The notes: generated by a model not told the origin, from the sequence alone. A stretch of DNA of 64,000 nt from Pirellulales bacterium (GCA_022451045.1 JAKUOW010000004.1:1-64000); one strand, 5' to 3'. Positions 50,848 to 61,486 are shown, counted from the stretch's first letter. Made by a program: numbers and translations.

Positions 50848-52593
50848 CTATACGGCTTGCCCATCTACATGCGCGAGCAAATTGTCGTTTCCTTGACGAT
50901 GGCAGAAATCCCCGAATGATTCGCCGTCCTGCCGGTCACTCTTAAAGTACTCAAACAGTTTGACGAGGCCCGGGACAACTTCGTCCGACGGTACAAGATC
51001 TTTGTGGATAAATGACAACCGATTTCCAATGGCTGTCCCACCGACAAATACGGTGTACTTATCTTTCGCGCGACCAACTAGACCGATATCTGGGTTATAA
51101 GGACGGGCACAACCATTTGGGCACCCTGTCATACGTAATGTAAATCTCTCGTCACTTAAGCCAAGATCATCCAATGCAGATTCTAGCTCGTCGATCATAG
51201 ATGGTAGTGCTCGTTCACTCTCGGTGATGGACAATCCGCAGGTCGGCCAGGCGACACAGGCCATCGACCAGCGTCGAGCATTTGAAATATCTTCACTTAA
51301 AGGAATTCCATTAACCCTCAGGATCTGTTCAATTGCATCCCGATTCTCCGGTGCCACATCGCTGAAAATGATGCTCTGATGTGCTGTAAGACGAATGCCG
51401 GGATTAAATTGTGTGCAGATCTCTCTCAGTGCTGTTTTCAGCTTAAATGTGTCCGTATCCTTGATGCGACCATTTTCGACGTTCAAGCCATAAAACAGGT
51501 TCCCGTCACCCTGCTCGTGCCATCCCATATGGTCATCTACTTCGTGTGCGACGTCAGGTTCAGGATCTGGAAGCGAGCTACCGTAATACTCCTCAACCTT
51601 TGACTTAAACTTCTCGATGCCCCAGTTATGAATCAGGTATTTCATACGAGCGACTTTTCGATCACTTCGATTTCCATGATCCCTTTGAACTTTGACGATA
51701 GCCGCAGCCACGTCGAGTACCTGTTCAAGCGTCACGAATGTCAGCGGGTCACCAAGTCTCGGAAAGGTTTTTTCGGCACTCGGTGTACGTCCTTGTCCGC
51801 CGCCTACGATTAGGTTGTAACCAACTAATTTCCCGTCACGTACAATTCCAAGTAAACCTAAATCGTGAGTGTACAGGTCGATGCAATTATCTTCCGGCAG
51901 GGCAATTCCCATTTTGAATTTTCGAGGCAGGTACTGCTTTCCGTATATCGGCTCAACGTCGTCACCTGTGTATCCGGAGAGCGTTGCTTCTGAATCGCAT
52001 GCTGCGAGTTGTTTTTCACCTGTATCTGTGTCGGTTAGCCAGATGTCATGGTAGGCACCGGTCTTTGGCGCAAAGTGCTCTGCGAGATCCATTGCCGTTT
52101 TTTGCATTTGAACATGAGGTTGATCCTTGTATGGTGCCGGACAGCACATCACGTTTCGGTTGATGTCACCGCAGGCACCCCATGTGGTTAGCTGGGTTTC
52201 ATTAATGCGTTGTATGGATATTGCGAGATCGCTCTTTAAGACACCATGTAGTTGGAGTCCCTGACGAGATGTGATTCTTAATGTCGAATTACCGATTTCA
52301 TCGCACAGATCCAATTGTGCTAACAATTGTTCACTGGTGACGATGCCACTTGGGATTTTGCTGCGAACCATGAAAATAAACCGCTTAATGCGTTTACCAT
52401 CTTCGTCGCGCGTGCCACGTACGTCACGATCATCCTGCTGATATGTGCCGTGGTGCTTAAGTAGCTGAATGCTGCCTTTTCCAAAGAAGTCATTTTCATC
52501 CACTAGCTCGCCCGCGATTTCACCGCGTAAATGTAAGCTATCGTGCTTGAAGACTTCGACGGCGCTAGGTTGTGGAGTTTTCTCAGATGCCAT
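50848..52593 (-). CDS. assimilatory sulfite reductase hemoprotein subunit (CysI/Sir type)
   Basis: LRITSRQGLQLHGV, GDINRNVMCCPAP, CVAWPTCGLSITESER, MTGCPNGCARPYNPDIGLVGR. Confidence 0.93.
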   Translation of the reverse strand: MASEKTPQPSAVEVFKHDSLHLRGEIAGELVDENDFFGKGSIQLLKHHGTYQQDDRDVRGTRDEDGKRIKRFIFMVRSKIPSGIVTSEQLLAQLDLCDEIGNSTLRITSRQGLQLHGVLKSDLAISIQRINETQLTTWGACGDINRNVMCCPAPYKDQPHVQMQKTAMDLAEHFAPKTGAYHDIWLTDTDTGEKQLAACDSEATLSGYTGDDVEPIYGKQYLPRKFKMGIALPEDNCIDLYTHDLGLLGIVRDGKLVGYNLIVGGGQGRTPSAEKTFPRLGDPLTFVTLEQVLDVAAAIVKVQRDHGNRSDRKVARMKYLIHNWGIEKFKSKVEEYYGSSLPDPEPDVAHEVDDHMGWHEQGDGNLFYGLNVENGRIKDTDTFKLKTALREICTQFNPGIRLTAHQSIIFSDVAPENRDAIEQILRVNGIPLSEDISNARRWSMACVAWPTCGLSITESERALPSMIDELESALDDLGLSDERFTLRMTGCPNGCARPYNPDIGLVGRAKDKYTVFVGGTAIGNRLSFIHKDLVPSDEVVPGLVKLFEYFKSDRQDGESFGDFCHRQGNDNLLAHVDGQAV

Positions 52594-52827
52594 GATTCAG
52601 ACTGTTCTGACCCTTGAGGTAAAAAGGCCTTGGGTATGTGTTTTGGCGAAGGTTAATGATTCGCCAACGCAACCAGTATTATAGTCGGGCATCGAATCTG
52701 CCACTATGACACAACCTCGACGGTTGCTCTTTGTAGATAACTTTGTTGGGTCAGTTGCGGCGCAGTTACTTGAGGACGTAAAATTAGCTGTTTGTAGCTG
52801 GAATTCTTATTTCACAAGGAGCTGTAA

Positions 52828-53163
52828 ATGGCTTCCGATTTAGATCGCGATCAGTATTCAAGCGAACCGGATCCGACATTTGTGAATTCACGACGTGAAG
52901 CAATTGTCATCTTTTGTACCTGGTTTGTAGCACTCATCTGGGCAGTAACTTACTGCAAGATCAATGGTTATGACATCGAGGATCCAGCCAATATTCCAAC
53001 AACGCTTGGAATGCCATCATGGGTCGTTTGGGGAATTGCCGCTCCATGGCTCGCGGCAGATCTTTTCACCACATGGTTTTGCTTTTGCTTTATGAAGGAC
53101 GATGAACTTGGAATCGCAGGCGACGAAGAGCATCTGGAACACGCAGTGGAGGTAGACGGCTAA
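52828..53163 (+). CDS. small two-TM membrane protein (YhdT/DUF997-like), symporter partner
   Basis: Two hydrophobic segments; stop overlaps the symporter start (TAATG). Confidence 0.75.
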   Translation: MASDLDRDQYSSEPDPTFVNSRREAIVIFCTWFVALIWAVTYCKINGYDIEDPANIPTTLGMPSWVVWGIAAPWLAADLFTTWFCFCFMKDDELGIAGDEEHLEHAVEVDG

Positions 53164-55466
53164 TGGCGCATCATACGTTTATCTCATCGATGAAAGAGAA
53201 CTTCTTACTGGCAGCTGCCGAGTCCGGGAATTCGGTGCTGTTTACTTTTCTGATTTATATCCTTGGCGTATTTGTCATTGCATGGCTGTCGAACAAGCTG
53301 TTGCAAAACAGGAATTTCTTAAGTGAATATTTCCTGGGCAGTCGCGGATTAGGTGTCTGGGCTTTTGCTTTGACACTCGCTGCAACAAGTTCATCCGGCG
53401 GCAGCTTTATGGGATTTCCGGCGAAGATCTATAGCCATGGCTGGGTGTTGGCGCTGTGGATTGGTAGTTACATGGTTGTACCGATCTGTATCATGGGTTT
53501 GCTCGGTAAACGAATCAATCAAGTAGCTCGTATCTCGGGTGCTATCACGGTTCCGGATATCCTGCGAGATCGTTTCAATAACGTTTCGTTTGGCCTAGTA
53601 AGCGTTGCACTCATAATCTTTTTTATGACCTTCAACCTTGTTGCGCAGTTTAAGGCTGGTAGCGAAATCCTCAGAACGCTACTCGGACCGATTGATGCCT
53701 TTAACAGTGCCGTTGCAGCACTTCCGGAGTGGTTTGGAAATTTCTCCGGTCTCGGTGCTGATTACATGCTCTGCCTCGTGGTGTTTGGGGTCGCGGTGAT
53801 TGTGTACACCACTTACGGCGGATTCCATGCTGTCGTCTGGACGGACGTGATGCAGGGAATCGTAATGCTGGTCGGAGTGATCATCATGTTACCCCTTGCC
53901 ATTGATCAGGCTACGGATGCAATCGATTCATCCGATTCTTCTAAAACGGGTATGGCAGCCGTAACTGAGGAAATGGCAAAGATGGTGCCGCCTCGATATG
54001 TAACTATTGGGCTATCGCTGCCAAAATCACCTACCGAGGATGTTCAGATTCCGCCGGGCACATGGGTTTCATCACAGGGCAAGGTACTACACGGAAAGTC
54101 TGGTCGTGTATTTCGAACTAAACAGCGAAATGTGTTTAGCGCCGGTGCGCCAGTTTCATTGGTTCAAGCCATCGAAATTATTTCTCCCAGTGATAAGAGG
54201 AGATCGTTCGAGGCGATGGAATCGCAAAACAAAAATGATACTGGCGGAGTGGCTTCCAATTTGGAAGTAAGACTTGTACTAAATAACGCGAAGGTCAGAA
54301 TTCCGAGTGATTATGCCGGAGATTTGAGTAAAGTTGAACTCAAAACTGGAATTTTGCTCCCATGGGAAGATCAGGGAACGCAACGGATTGCAAATCTCTA
54401 TGCGATCACGTCGGAAGTTGAATCACTCAAGGCTGGGGATGAACTGGATGCGTATGTTTTTGACTTCATAAGAACGGAAGACAGTTTTCTTAAGATGGAG
54501 CATAACGTCTACCGAAGCTCGTTGACCGAGTTTCCTCAACTCGAAGGCATTGAAATTTCTAGCCTCGATGACGGTTATTACGCATACGGTGCAGCGGATG
54601 AAGAAATCGGTTCCTTTGTGACCGCACCTGGGCCTCATAGAGATAGCACGAGCGGATTCCTGCCGCTGAGCCTCGCGATTTCCTTCTTCTTTATGTGGGC
54701 TATATCCGGTACCGGACAGCCTAGCAACATGGTGCGTTTGATGGCCTTCAAGGACACCATGACGTTACGGCGGTCCATTTTCACCGTCGCGATGTACTAC
54801 ACGATGATTTATTTCCCTCTCGTGATCATCTTTTGTTGTGCCAGGATACTTCTGCCGGGAATGGAGGCAGAAGCAGATCGAATCATGCCGCAAATGGCAG
54901 TGACGCTGACAACCAATGTTGGCATGGGATGGCTTGCGGGGTTGTTGATTGCCGCACCTTTTGCAGCGGTGATGAGTACGGTCGACAGCTTCCTGTTGAT
55001 GATCTCGTCAGCGCTTGTGCGCGATATTTACCAACGGAATATGAATCCTGATGCAACTGAGAAACAGATTAAGAAGCTCAGCTATATCTTCACATTAGTT
55101 GTGGGGCTTGGTGCTCTCATCGGAGCAATGAACCCTCCGGAATTCCTTCAGGATATTATCGTCTATACGGGAAGTGGTCTGGCAGCAGCATTCTTAGCAC
55201 CAGTTGTATACGCTCTGTACTGGCCGCGTTCAAATCACCAAGGCTGCATTGCAGCAATGATCGGTGGTTTCGGTGCTCACCTGTCGCTTTACATTATTGG
55301 ATTTATCAACGGCGAGGGATTCACACCGTATCGACCTCTCGAATTAGATCCAATCATTATTGGTCTTTTTGGGTCATTTATTATTGGGTTCATTGTTACT
55401 TTGAAAACGGCACCGCCGTCAGACAAAGTTGTTAAGAAGTACTTTTATAAGAAACTGGAAGGTTAG
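53163..55466 (+). CDS. sodium:solute symporter (SSS family) with large soluble insertion
   Basis: SEYFLGSRGLGVWAFALTLAATSSSGGSFMGFPAKIY, YTTYGGFHAVVWTDVMQGIVML, AAPFAAVMSTVDSFLLMISSALVRDIY; non-TM block between TDAIDSSDSSK and STSGFLPLSLAISFFF. Confidence 0.92.
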   Translation: MAHHTFISSMKENFLLAAAESGNSVLFTFLIYILGVFVIAWLSNKLLQNRNFLSEYFLGSRGLGVWAFALTLAATSSSGGSFMGFPAKIYSHGWVLALWIGSYMVVPICIMGLLGKRINQVARISGAITVPDILRDRFNNVSFGLVSVALIIFFMTFNLVAQFKAGSEILRTLLGPIDAFNSAVAALPEWFGNFSGLGADYMLCLVVFGVAVIVYTTYGGFHAVVWTDVMQGIVMLVGVIIMLPLAIDQATDAIDSSDSSKTGMAAVTEEMAKMVPPRYVTIGLSLPKSPTEDVQIPPGTWVSSQGKVLHGKSGRVFRTKQRNVFSAGAPVSLVQAIEIISPSDKRRSFEAMESQNKNDTGGVASNLEVRLVLNNAKVRIPSDYAGDLSKVELKTGILLPWEDQGTQRIANLYAITSEVESLKAGDELDAYVFDFIRTEDSFLKMEHNVYRSSLTEFPQLEGIEISSLDDGYYAYGAADEEIGSFVTAPGPHRDSTSGFLPLSLAISFFFMWAISGTGQPSNMVRLMAFKDTMTLRRSIFTVAMYYTMIYFPLVIIFCCARILLPGMEAEADRIMPQMAVTLTTNVGMGWLAGLLIAAPFAAVMSTVDSFLLMISSALVRDIYQRNMNPDATEKQIKKLSYIFTLVVGLGALIGAMNPPEFLQDIIVYTGSGLAAAFLAPVVYALYWPRSNHQGCIAAMIGGFGAHLSLYIIGFINGEGFTPYRPLELDPIIIGLFGSFIIGFIVTLKTAPPSDKVVKKYFYKKLEG

Positions 55467-55472
55467 TCCCTG

Positions 55473-56549
55473 ATGTTAATTTTTGATGCCCACCTGGACA
55501 TCTCGATGAACGCCGTTGAGTGGAATCGCGACCTTACGAAGAGCTTGAAAGAAGTTCGAGACCGAGAAGCCGGAAAGACGGATTATCTCGATCGAGGTAA
55601 GGGTGTACTAACGCTGGATGAAATGCGCAAGGGTGAAATTGGGATTTGTGTAGGAACCCAAATCGGTCGATACGTTGCGCCGGATAAGAACTTGCCAGGC
55701 TGGCATAGTCCGGAAATCGCCTGGTCTATCACTCAGGCACAACTCGCTTGGTACCGGGTGATGGAAGCACAAGGCCAGATGGTACAGATCCGAAATCGCG
55801 ATCAATTAAACAGCCATGTGGATTTGTGGCAATCAACGGAAGACAAAAGTAATCTGCCGATCGGCTATATCCTAAGCCTCGAAGGTGCAGATTCAATGGT
55901 TACGATCGACTTTGTTGAAAAGGCCTATGAATACGGACTGCGCGCAATTGGCCCGGCTCATTATGGTCCTGGAAGATATGCACCTGGCACCGGTAGTCGC
56001 GGCGGGCTTGAGACCGGTTGTAAAGAGTTGCTGGAGGAGATGGAGCGACTTGGAATTGTCTTGGATTGCACCCACTTAACGGATCAGTCTTTTTGGGAGG
56101 CCCTCGAGATTTACTCAGGACCTGTCTGGGCTAGTCACCAAAACTGTCGGGCGATTGTTGATCACCAACGCCAATTCAGTGACGAACAACTCAAGGCTCT
56201 CATCGATAGGGATGCTGTTATCGGAATGGCTTTTGATGCCTGGATGATGTATCCGGGTGGTTGGCAGCGAGGCGTTACGATGCCATACACCGCGGGCGTT
56301 TCGATTGAGACGATCGTTGATCACGTAGACCATATCTGCCAACTCGCCGGAAATACTGACCACGTAGGTATCGGTTCAGATCTGGATGGTGGGTACGGCC
56401 GTGAACAGTGCCCGTATGATATGGAGACGATTGCAGACTTGCAGTCACTAGTGGGCATTTTAGGCAGTCGCGGTTACAGTGAAGCTGATGTTGAGAAAAT
56501 CATGCACGGCAACTGGATTCGCCGGCTAAACGAAATATGGAGCGATTAA
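55473..56549 (+). CDS. membrane dipeptidase family protein (peptidase M19)
   Basis: IFDAHLDISMN, LSLEGADSM, GIVLDCTHLTDQSFWEAL, VWASHQNCRAI, HVGIGSDLDGGYG. Confidence 0.92.
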   Translation: MLIFDAHLDISMNAVEWNRDLTKSLKEVRDREAGKTDYLDRGKGVLTLDEMRKGEIGICVGTQIGRYVAPDKNLPGWHSPEIAWSITQAQLAWYRVMEAQGQMVQIRNRDQLNSHVDLWQSTEDKSNLPIGYILSLEGADSMVTIDFVEKAYEYGLRAIGPAHYGPGRYAPGTGSRGGLETGCKELLEEMERLGIVLDCTHLTDQSFWEALEIYSGPVWASHQNCRAIVDHQRQFSDEQLKALIDRDAVIGMAFDAWMMYPGGWQRGVTMPYTAGVSIETIVDHVDHICQLAGNTDHVGIGSDLDGGYGREQCPYDMETIADLQSLVGILGSRGYSEADVEKIMHGNWIRRLNEIWSD

Positions 56550-56553
56550 GTAA

Positions 56554-57408
56554 ATGAAGCTTGTAAAGTGTCAGATTGCCGATGGTGGAGTTGCTGTCGG
56601 TTTGCTTGAAGACGATTCCATCAGATTATTGAATCTGGATGGATCCGCTTACGGAAGCCTACAGGACATCCTAAACTCAAGTGACCCAGTTGCTGCCGTT
56701 AATGAAACGCTCGGCGAAACAGTGGTGGCAGCAAGTGATGTGTCATTACTCGCACCGATTGATTGTCAGGAAGTCTGGGCGGCTGGCGTTACTTATAAAC
56801 GTAGCCAAACCGCTCGCATGGAAGAGTCCGAAACATCGGCTTCATGTTATGACCTCGTATATACCGCGGATCGGCCAGAGTTGTTTCTTAAAGCGACACC
56901 GAATCGAGTGTCGGGACCCGGCCAGCCGGTGCGAATTCGTTTTGACGCAACGTGGAATGTACCAGAGCCGGAGATTACCTGTGTCGTAAACGATCGTGGC
57001 GACCTCGTTGGGTTTACATGCGGTAATGATGTTAGCTCCCGGGATATTGAAGGTGAAAACCCCCTTTATCTTCCACAGGCCAAAGTCTATCGACAATGTG
57101 CCGGGCTTGGTCCGTGCATTACCCTCGTCTCAGCGATGCCCGCTCGTGATGATACGGGAATTAAACTGGAAATTGTGCGGGATGGAGTGACGGCTTTCGA
57201 GGGTACAAGTGGTGTCGATCAAATGGCACGCACCTTTGAGGATCTAATCGGATACTTGTGTCGTGAACAGGAATTCCCCAATGGCGTATTCCTAATGACA
57301 GGTACCGGAATTGTGCCTGACAGCGACTTTACACTGACGCGCGGTGATGTTGTCAACATTACGATCGACGGTATTGGTACACTCACCAATCCGGTTATTC
57401 AGGATTAA
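56554..57408 (+). CDS. fumarylacetoacetate hydrolase family protein (candidate 2-keto-3-deoxy sugar acid dehydratase)
   Basis: VWAAGVTYKRSQ, PELFLKATPNRVSGPGQPVRIR, PEPEITCVVN, FTCGNDVSSRDIEGENPLYLPQAK. Confidence 0.88.
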   Translation: MKLVKCQIADGGVAVGLLEDDSIRLLNLDGSAYGSLQDILNSSDPVAAVNETLGETVVAASDVSLLAPIDCQEVWAAGVTYKRSQTARMEESETSASCYDLVYTADRPELFLKATPNRVSGPGQPVRIRFDATWNVPEPEITCVVNDRGDLVGFTCGNDVSSRDIEGENPLYLPQAKVYRQCAGLGPCITLVSAMPARDDTGIKLEIVRDGVTAFEGTSGVDQMARTFEDLIGYLCREQEFPNGVFLMTGTGIVPDSDFTLTRGDVVNITIDGIGTLTNPVIQD

Positions 57409-57493
57409 ATGCTGATCTGTGACCAACGTATGTACTGTGTGGATATCGATCACCTATTAGAAGAACAAGAGTTTTTAGAGAACAAGAGAAAAG

Positions 57494-59065
57494 ATGCAAA
57501 AAGTACTCATAGCAGGAGAATGGCGTGACGCCGATGCAGCGTCTACATTCCAGGCACATAACCCAAACACACGCGAAGCTCTTCCAGAGGTATACCCAGT
57601 TAGTAGCTGGAGTGACTGCGAAGCGGCAATCGCTTCGGCAGCTGAGGCAAGTATTGCACTACGGACCACTTCTGGTGCTGAAGTTGCGGCGTTCCTTGAA
57701 GCGTATGCAGACGGTATTGAAGCCAGGAAGGATGACCTAGTCGAAATGGCACACGCTGAAACAGCGCTCCCTGTTTCTCCAAGACTTGCCGATGGTGAAT
57801 TGCCCAGAACAACAGGGCAGCTACGTCAAGCTGCAGCTGCCGCTCGTGACGGTAGCTGGGCCATGCCGATCATCGATACTGCAACGGATATCCGAACGAT
57901 GTTTGGTGCCATAGGCCCGGTGTGTGTATTTGGCCCAAATAACTTCCCCTTCGCTTTTGGTTCGATCTCAGGTGGCGACTTCGCAGCTGCAATCGCTGCA
58001 GGCAATCCCGTGATTGCTAAGGCAAATAGCTCGCATCCGGGGACAACACGTATTTTTGCGGAAGTGGCCAAGGAAGCGGCGGATGCCACAGGCATGCCAG
58101 CCGGGATGGTCCAACTACTTTATAGAACGAGCCATTCCGACGGTGAAAGACTTGTCGCCGATGAGCGCATCGGCGCAATTGGCTATACTGGTGCACGCAA
58201 TGCTGGATTGAAACTGAAGTCAGCAGCAGATGCGGCCGGCAATCCAATTTATCTTGAGTTGTCGAGTGTGAATCCGGTAGTTATCTTGCCCGGCGCACTT
58301 GCAGAACGAGGTGCAGAGCTTGTCGATGAGTTCTCCGGCAGTTGCCTTATGGGTACAGGTCAGTTTTGCACCAATCCCGGATTAGTGCTTTTACTTGAAG
58401 GCGATGATACCAATGCATTTATAAATGGTGTCGTAGCTAAGTTTGGAGAGGCGCCAGTAGGCACGCTGCTTTCAGAAGGTGTCGAATCATCACTGCGGAC
58501 AAATCTTGGTACATTGATTTCCGCCGGAGCTGAATTGCTCGTCGGTAACACTGAATCAGATGACTCGCGTTATTGCTATGCAAACACAATCGTGAAAGTA
58601 TCGGCTCAGCAATTCATTGATGATCCGGAAACGATGCAAACAGAGGCATTCGGTAATTCATCACTCTTTGTTGTGGCTTCAAGTATTGAACAGGTTAAAG
58701 CTGTGATTGAATCGCTCGAAGGCAATTTGACTGGTTGTGTGTATTCTCATAACGGTGGCGATGATGACGCAGCATATGATGCAATCGCTCCATCATTACG
58801 GACCAAAGTGGGTCGGTTGCTCAATGATAAAATGCCAACCGGCGTTGCAGTGAGTCCGGCAATGAACCACGGAGGTCCATTTCCCGCTACTGGTCATCCA
58901 GGCTTTACGGCCGTTGGTATTCCAGGCGCCATGGTTCGATTTGCGGCACTGCACTGCTACGACAATATTCGCCCACACCGACTACCTGTAGCACTGCAGG
59001 ATGCCAACCCAAATGGCACACTTTGGCGTAGCGTTGATGGAAACTGGACACAAGCAGATCTCTAA
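57494..59065 (+). CDS. aldehyde dehydrogenase (alpha-ketoglutarate semialdehyde dehydrogenase-like, NADP+)
   Basis: FGPNNFPFAFGSISGGDFAAAIAAGNPVIAKANSSHPGTT, ELSSVNPVVILPGAL, GSCLMGTGQFCTNPGLVL, AVSPAMNHGGPFPATGHPGFTAVG. Confidence 0.92.
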   Translation: MQKVLIAGEWRDADAASTFQAHNPNTREALPEVYPVSSWSDCEAAIASAAEASIALRTTSGAEVAAFLEAYADGIEARKDDLVEMAHAETALPVSPRLADGELPRTTGQLRQAAAAARDGSWAMPIIDTATDIRTMFGAIGPVCVFGPNNFPFAFGSISGGDFAAAIAAGNPVIAKANSSHPGTTRIFAEVAKEAADATGMPAGMVQLLYRTSHSDGERLVADERIGAIGYTGARNAGLKLKSAADAAGNPIYLELSSVNPVVILPGALAERGAELVDEFSGSCLMGTGQFCTNPGLVLLLEGDDTNAFINGVVAKFGEAPVGTLLSEGVESSLRTNLGTLISAGAELLVGNTESDDSRYCYANTIVKVSAQQFIDDPETMQTEAFGNSSLFVVASSIEQVKAVIESLEGNLTGCVYSHNGGDDDAAYDAIAPSLRTKVGRLLNDKMPTGVAVSPAMNHGGPFPATGHPGFTAVGIPGAMVRFAALHCYDNIRPHRLPVALQDANPNGTLWRSVDGNWTQADL

Positions 59066-59200
59066 TTCGAGTACTTGCAGATGGCGTTATCCATCGTGCA
59101 TAGATTGCACTTTCGCGCCATAATGAAGGTATAGGATGCGCGACCGGCATTGTGACCCAAGTATCACTTCACACTATTAGTAGCAAAGACGAGGAATCGG

Positions 59201-60847
59201 ATGAACTACGGAATACTGAACAGACCCATGATTGTTGTGTTGGTCGCGTTCTATGGTTTGATGACGGCCCCAGTTGTTTCTCTTGCAGCTGAAGGTGACG
59301 CCTTAATTGATAAAGCGACAGACCTGAAACTGGAAGCAAAGAACTTTGATGACTTGGAGCAGGTAGCCAAGTTGTGTGAAGAGGCTTTGGCAAAAGGTGT
59401 CTCGGATGACAATAAAGAATTTGCTATTCAGTTGTTAGCTGGTACTTTGCTGGAACGAGCAAATCAAATGGCGCGCGCAATTCTGGGTGAACGCCCTGAT
59501 AGTCGTTGGCCGTCGATTCGAAAGCTGATTATGGAGGATATGGGTCGTATCCTGAAACACGATGCGAAGCACGTCGATGCGTTGTTGCTACAAGCCAGGT
59601 TGCAACTATTGCCGGGTGGACAAGCCCAACTGGCACTGGATTCTGTCGAAATTATCTTTAATGAATTGGAAGATGATGACCCTAGGTTAGCCGAGGCATA
59701 TCTGGTAAATGCATCATTACAAAAAGAGCCTGAACAGAAACTTGCTTCCCTCAATAAAGCACTGGATGTAGACCCTGAGCATTCAGATGCTCGCCAGCAA
59801 CGTGCATTTATCAACTTAGGACTCAAGAATTTTGAAGATGCAATCAAGGATTTGGAGACAATTCTTGAAACAGATACAGAGAATATGACTGTGGCAGTTG
59901 CTCTGGCCGAAGCATTGGTTCAAAGCGATAAGTTTGATGATGCGATCGCGGTAGTTGATGGCATTATCAAGGTTCGTCCTAAGAACTCCGCCGGTTATGA
60001 GTTGAAAGCCGAACTCTACTTAACCGCTGAGAAGTTCGATGAAGCAATTGAGCAGCTAAACAAAGCGATTGAGATTAACCCCAAGTCCGTAAGTGGCCTC
60101 TTAACCCGAGCACGCCTGTCGATTATCAAAGGCGAAACGAAAGATGCTAAGGAGGACATCGGGCGAGTACAGCAACTTCAACCAAATTCACCTCAGGCGC
60201 TGCTACTTTTATCCGCGGTCTATGAACAAGAAGAGAAATACGGCGATGCCGCTCGATTGCTGGAACAGCTACTCGAGTTTAATCCGGCTAATACACAATT
60301 ACGAATGCAGCTGGCAATGAATTACTCGATGGGTGACTTTCACGATGCAGCAATCGACGAATTTAGTAAGGTCATTCGTCAGGAGCCAAAAAACTGGTTG
60401 GCTAAATACTCGCGCGCTGACACTTATCTAAATGTTGGTAAGCACAAAGAAGCTATTGCTGACTACGAAGCTGCTCTGGAGATTAACCAAGAATATGACA
60501 ACTTGTTGAATAACCTTGCCTGGGTGCTCTCAACATCGCCTGTGGATGATGTTCGCGATGGAAAACGCGCAGTCGAATTGGCGCTCAAAGCATGTGAAGT
60601 CAGCAATTATGAAAAGCCGCACATCTTGAGCACACTTGCAGCAGCATATGCAGAGAGCGGTGACTTCAAGAATGCAGTGAAGTGGGCGAATAAAGCTGTC
60701 GAGATTGGTCGCGAGGACATACAGGAACAACTCGAGCATGAGCTGAAATCGTACTCAAAGAAAAAGCCATGGAGAGAGAATAAAGGGGATGATGCCGAAT
60801 CCAAGGAAAAGCCTAAGATCGATCGCTCCAAACTGAAAACCCTGTAA
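59201..60847 (+). CDS. exported TPR-repeat protein
   Basis: Signal peptide-like N-terminus; serial TPR units, e.g. AEKFDEAIEQLNKAIEINPKSVSGLLTRA, HKEAIADYEAALEINQEYDNLLNNLAWVLS. Confidence 0.9.
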   Translation: MNYGILNRPMIVVLVAFYGLMTAPVVSLAAEGDALIDKATDLKLEAKNFDDLEQVAKLCEEALAKGVSDDNKEFAIQLLAGTLLERANQMARAILGERPDSRWPSIRKLIMEDMGRILKHDAKHVDALLLQARLQLLPGGQAQLALDSVEIIFNELEDDDPRLAEAYLVNASLQKEPEQKLASLNKALDVDPEHSDARQQRAFINLGLKNFEDAIKDLETILETDTENMTVAVALAEALVQSDKFDDAIAVVDGIIKVRPKNSAGYELKAELYLTAEKFDEAIEQLNKAIEINPKSVSGLLTRARLSIIKGETKDAKEDIGRVQQLQPNSPQALLLLSAVYEQEEKYGDAARLLEQLLEFNPANTQLRMQLAMNYSMGDFHDAAIDEFSKVIRQEPKNWLAKYSRADTYLNVGKHKEAIADYEAALEINQEYDNLLNNLAWVLSTSPVDDVRDGKRAVELALKACEVSNYEKPHILSTLAAAYAESGDFKNAVKWANKAVEIGREDIQEQLEHELKSYSKKKPWRENKGDDAESKEKPKIDRSKLKTL

Positions 60848-60895
60848 CTCACTCTCATCGAGACTTCCATTTAGCTTTATTTGCGGTGAATTCCA

Positions 60896-61456
60896 TTGAT
60901 TCGACAGGATGCCTTTGACCTCGTCTGTGAGTACACAGATGGTATCAGCCTTCGTCAGCACATGATGGCTGTTGAGGTGGCGATGCGGTGGTATGCAGAT
61001 CTGTACGGTGAAGATGTCGAAAAGTGGGGAATCGTAGGCCTACTGCATGACTTTGATTACGAACGCTGGCCTGATCCTCCTGACCATCCGTTAAAAGGAT
61101 CAGAAATCCTTAGCGAGCTCGGTTATCCTGATGACGTAATCTATGCCATCAAGTCGCACGCGGACTATTTGCCGGACTGCCCTCGTGTATCACTAATGGA
61201 TAAGTCACTCTACGCATGTGACGAACTTGCCGGGTTCATTTCTGCGGTCGCCAAAGTGCGACCGACTGGCATCCATGGTATGAAACCCAAAAGTGTCCGT
61301 AAGAAAATGAAACAGAAGAGCTTCGCTGCGGCTGTCAGTAGAGATGATATGCTGAACGGAGCAGAGGATCTTGGAGTGGAATTCTCTGATCACGTACAAA
61401 ACGTCATCAATGCAATGACTACGATAGCGACAGAGCTTGGATTAGACGGATCTTAA
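60896..61456 (+). CDS. HD (HDIG) domain hydrolase
   Basis: LRQHMMAVEVAMRWYA...WGIVGLLHDFDYERWPDPPDHPLKGSEIL...AIKSHAD; TTG start proposed. Confidence 0.85.
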   Translation: MIRQDAFDLVCEYTDGISLRQHMMAVEVAMRWYADLYGEDVEKWGIVGLLHDFDYERWPDPPDHPLKGSEILSELGYPDDVIYAIKSHADYLPDCPRVSLMDKSLYACDELAGFISAVAKVRPTGIHGMKPKSVRKKMKQKSFAAAVSRDDMLNGAEDLGVEFSDHVQNVINAMTTIATELGLDGS

Positions 61457-61486
61457 GGCGTCACATTTTATAACTAGAGGAATTAC

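Noticed and set aside
52645-52665. GGCGAA...TTCGCC hairpin upstream of the DUF997-like gene
   Set aside because: Only 6 bp, no further riboswitch-like structure visible; expected by chance at this length
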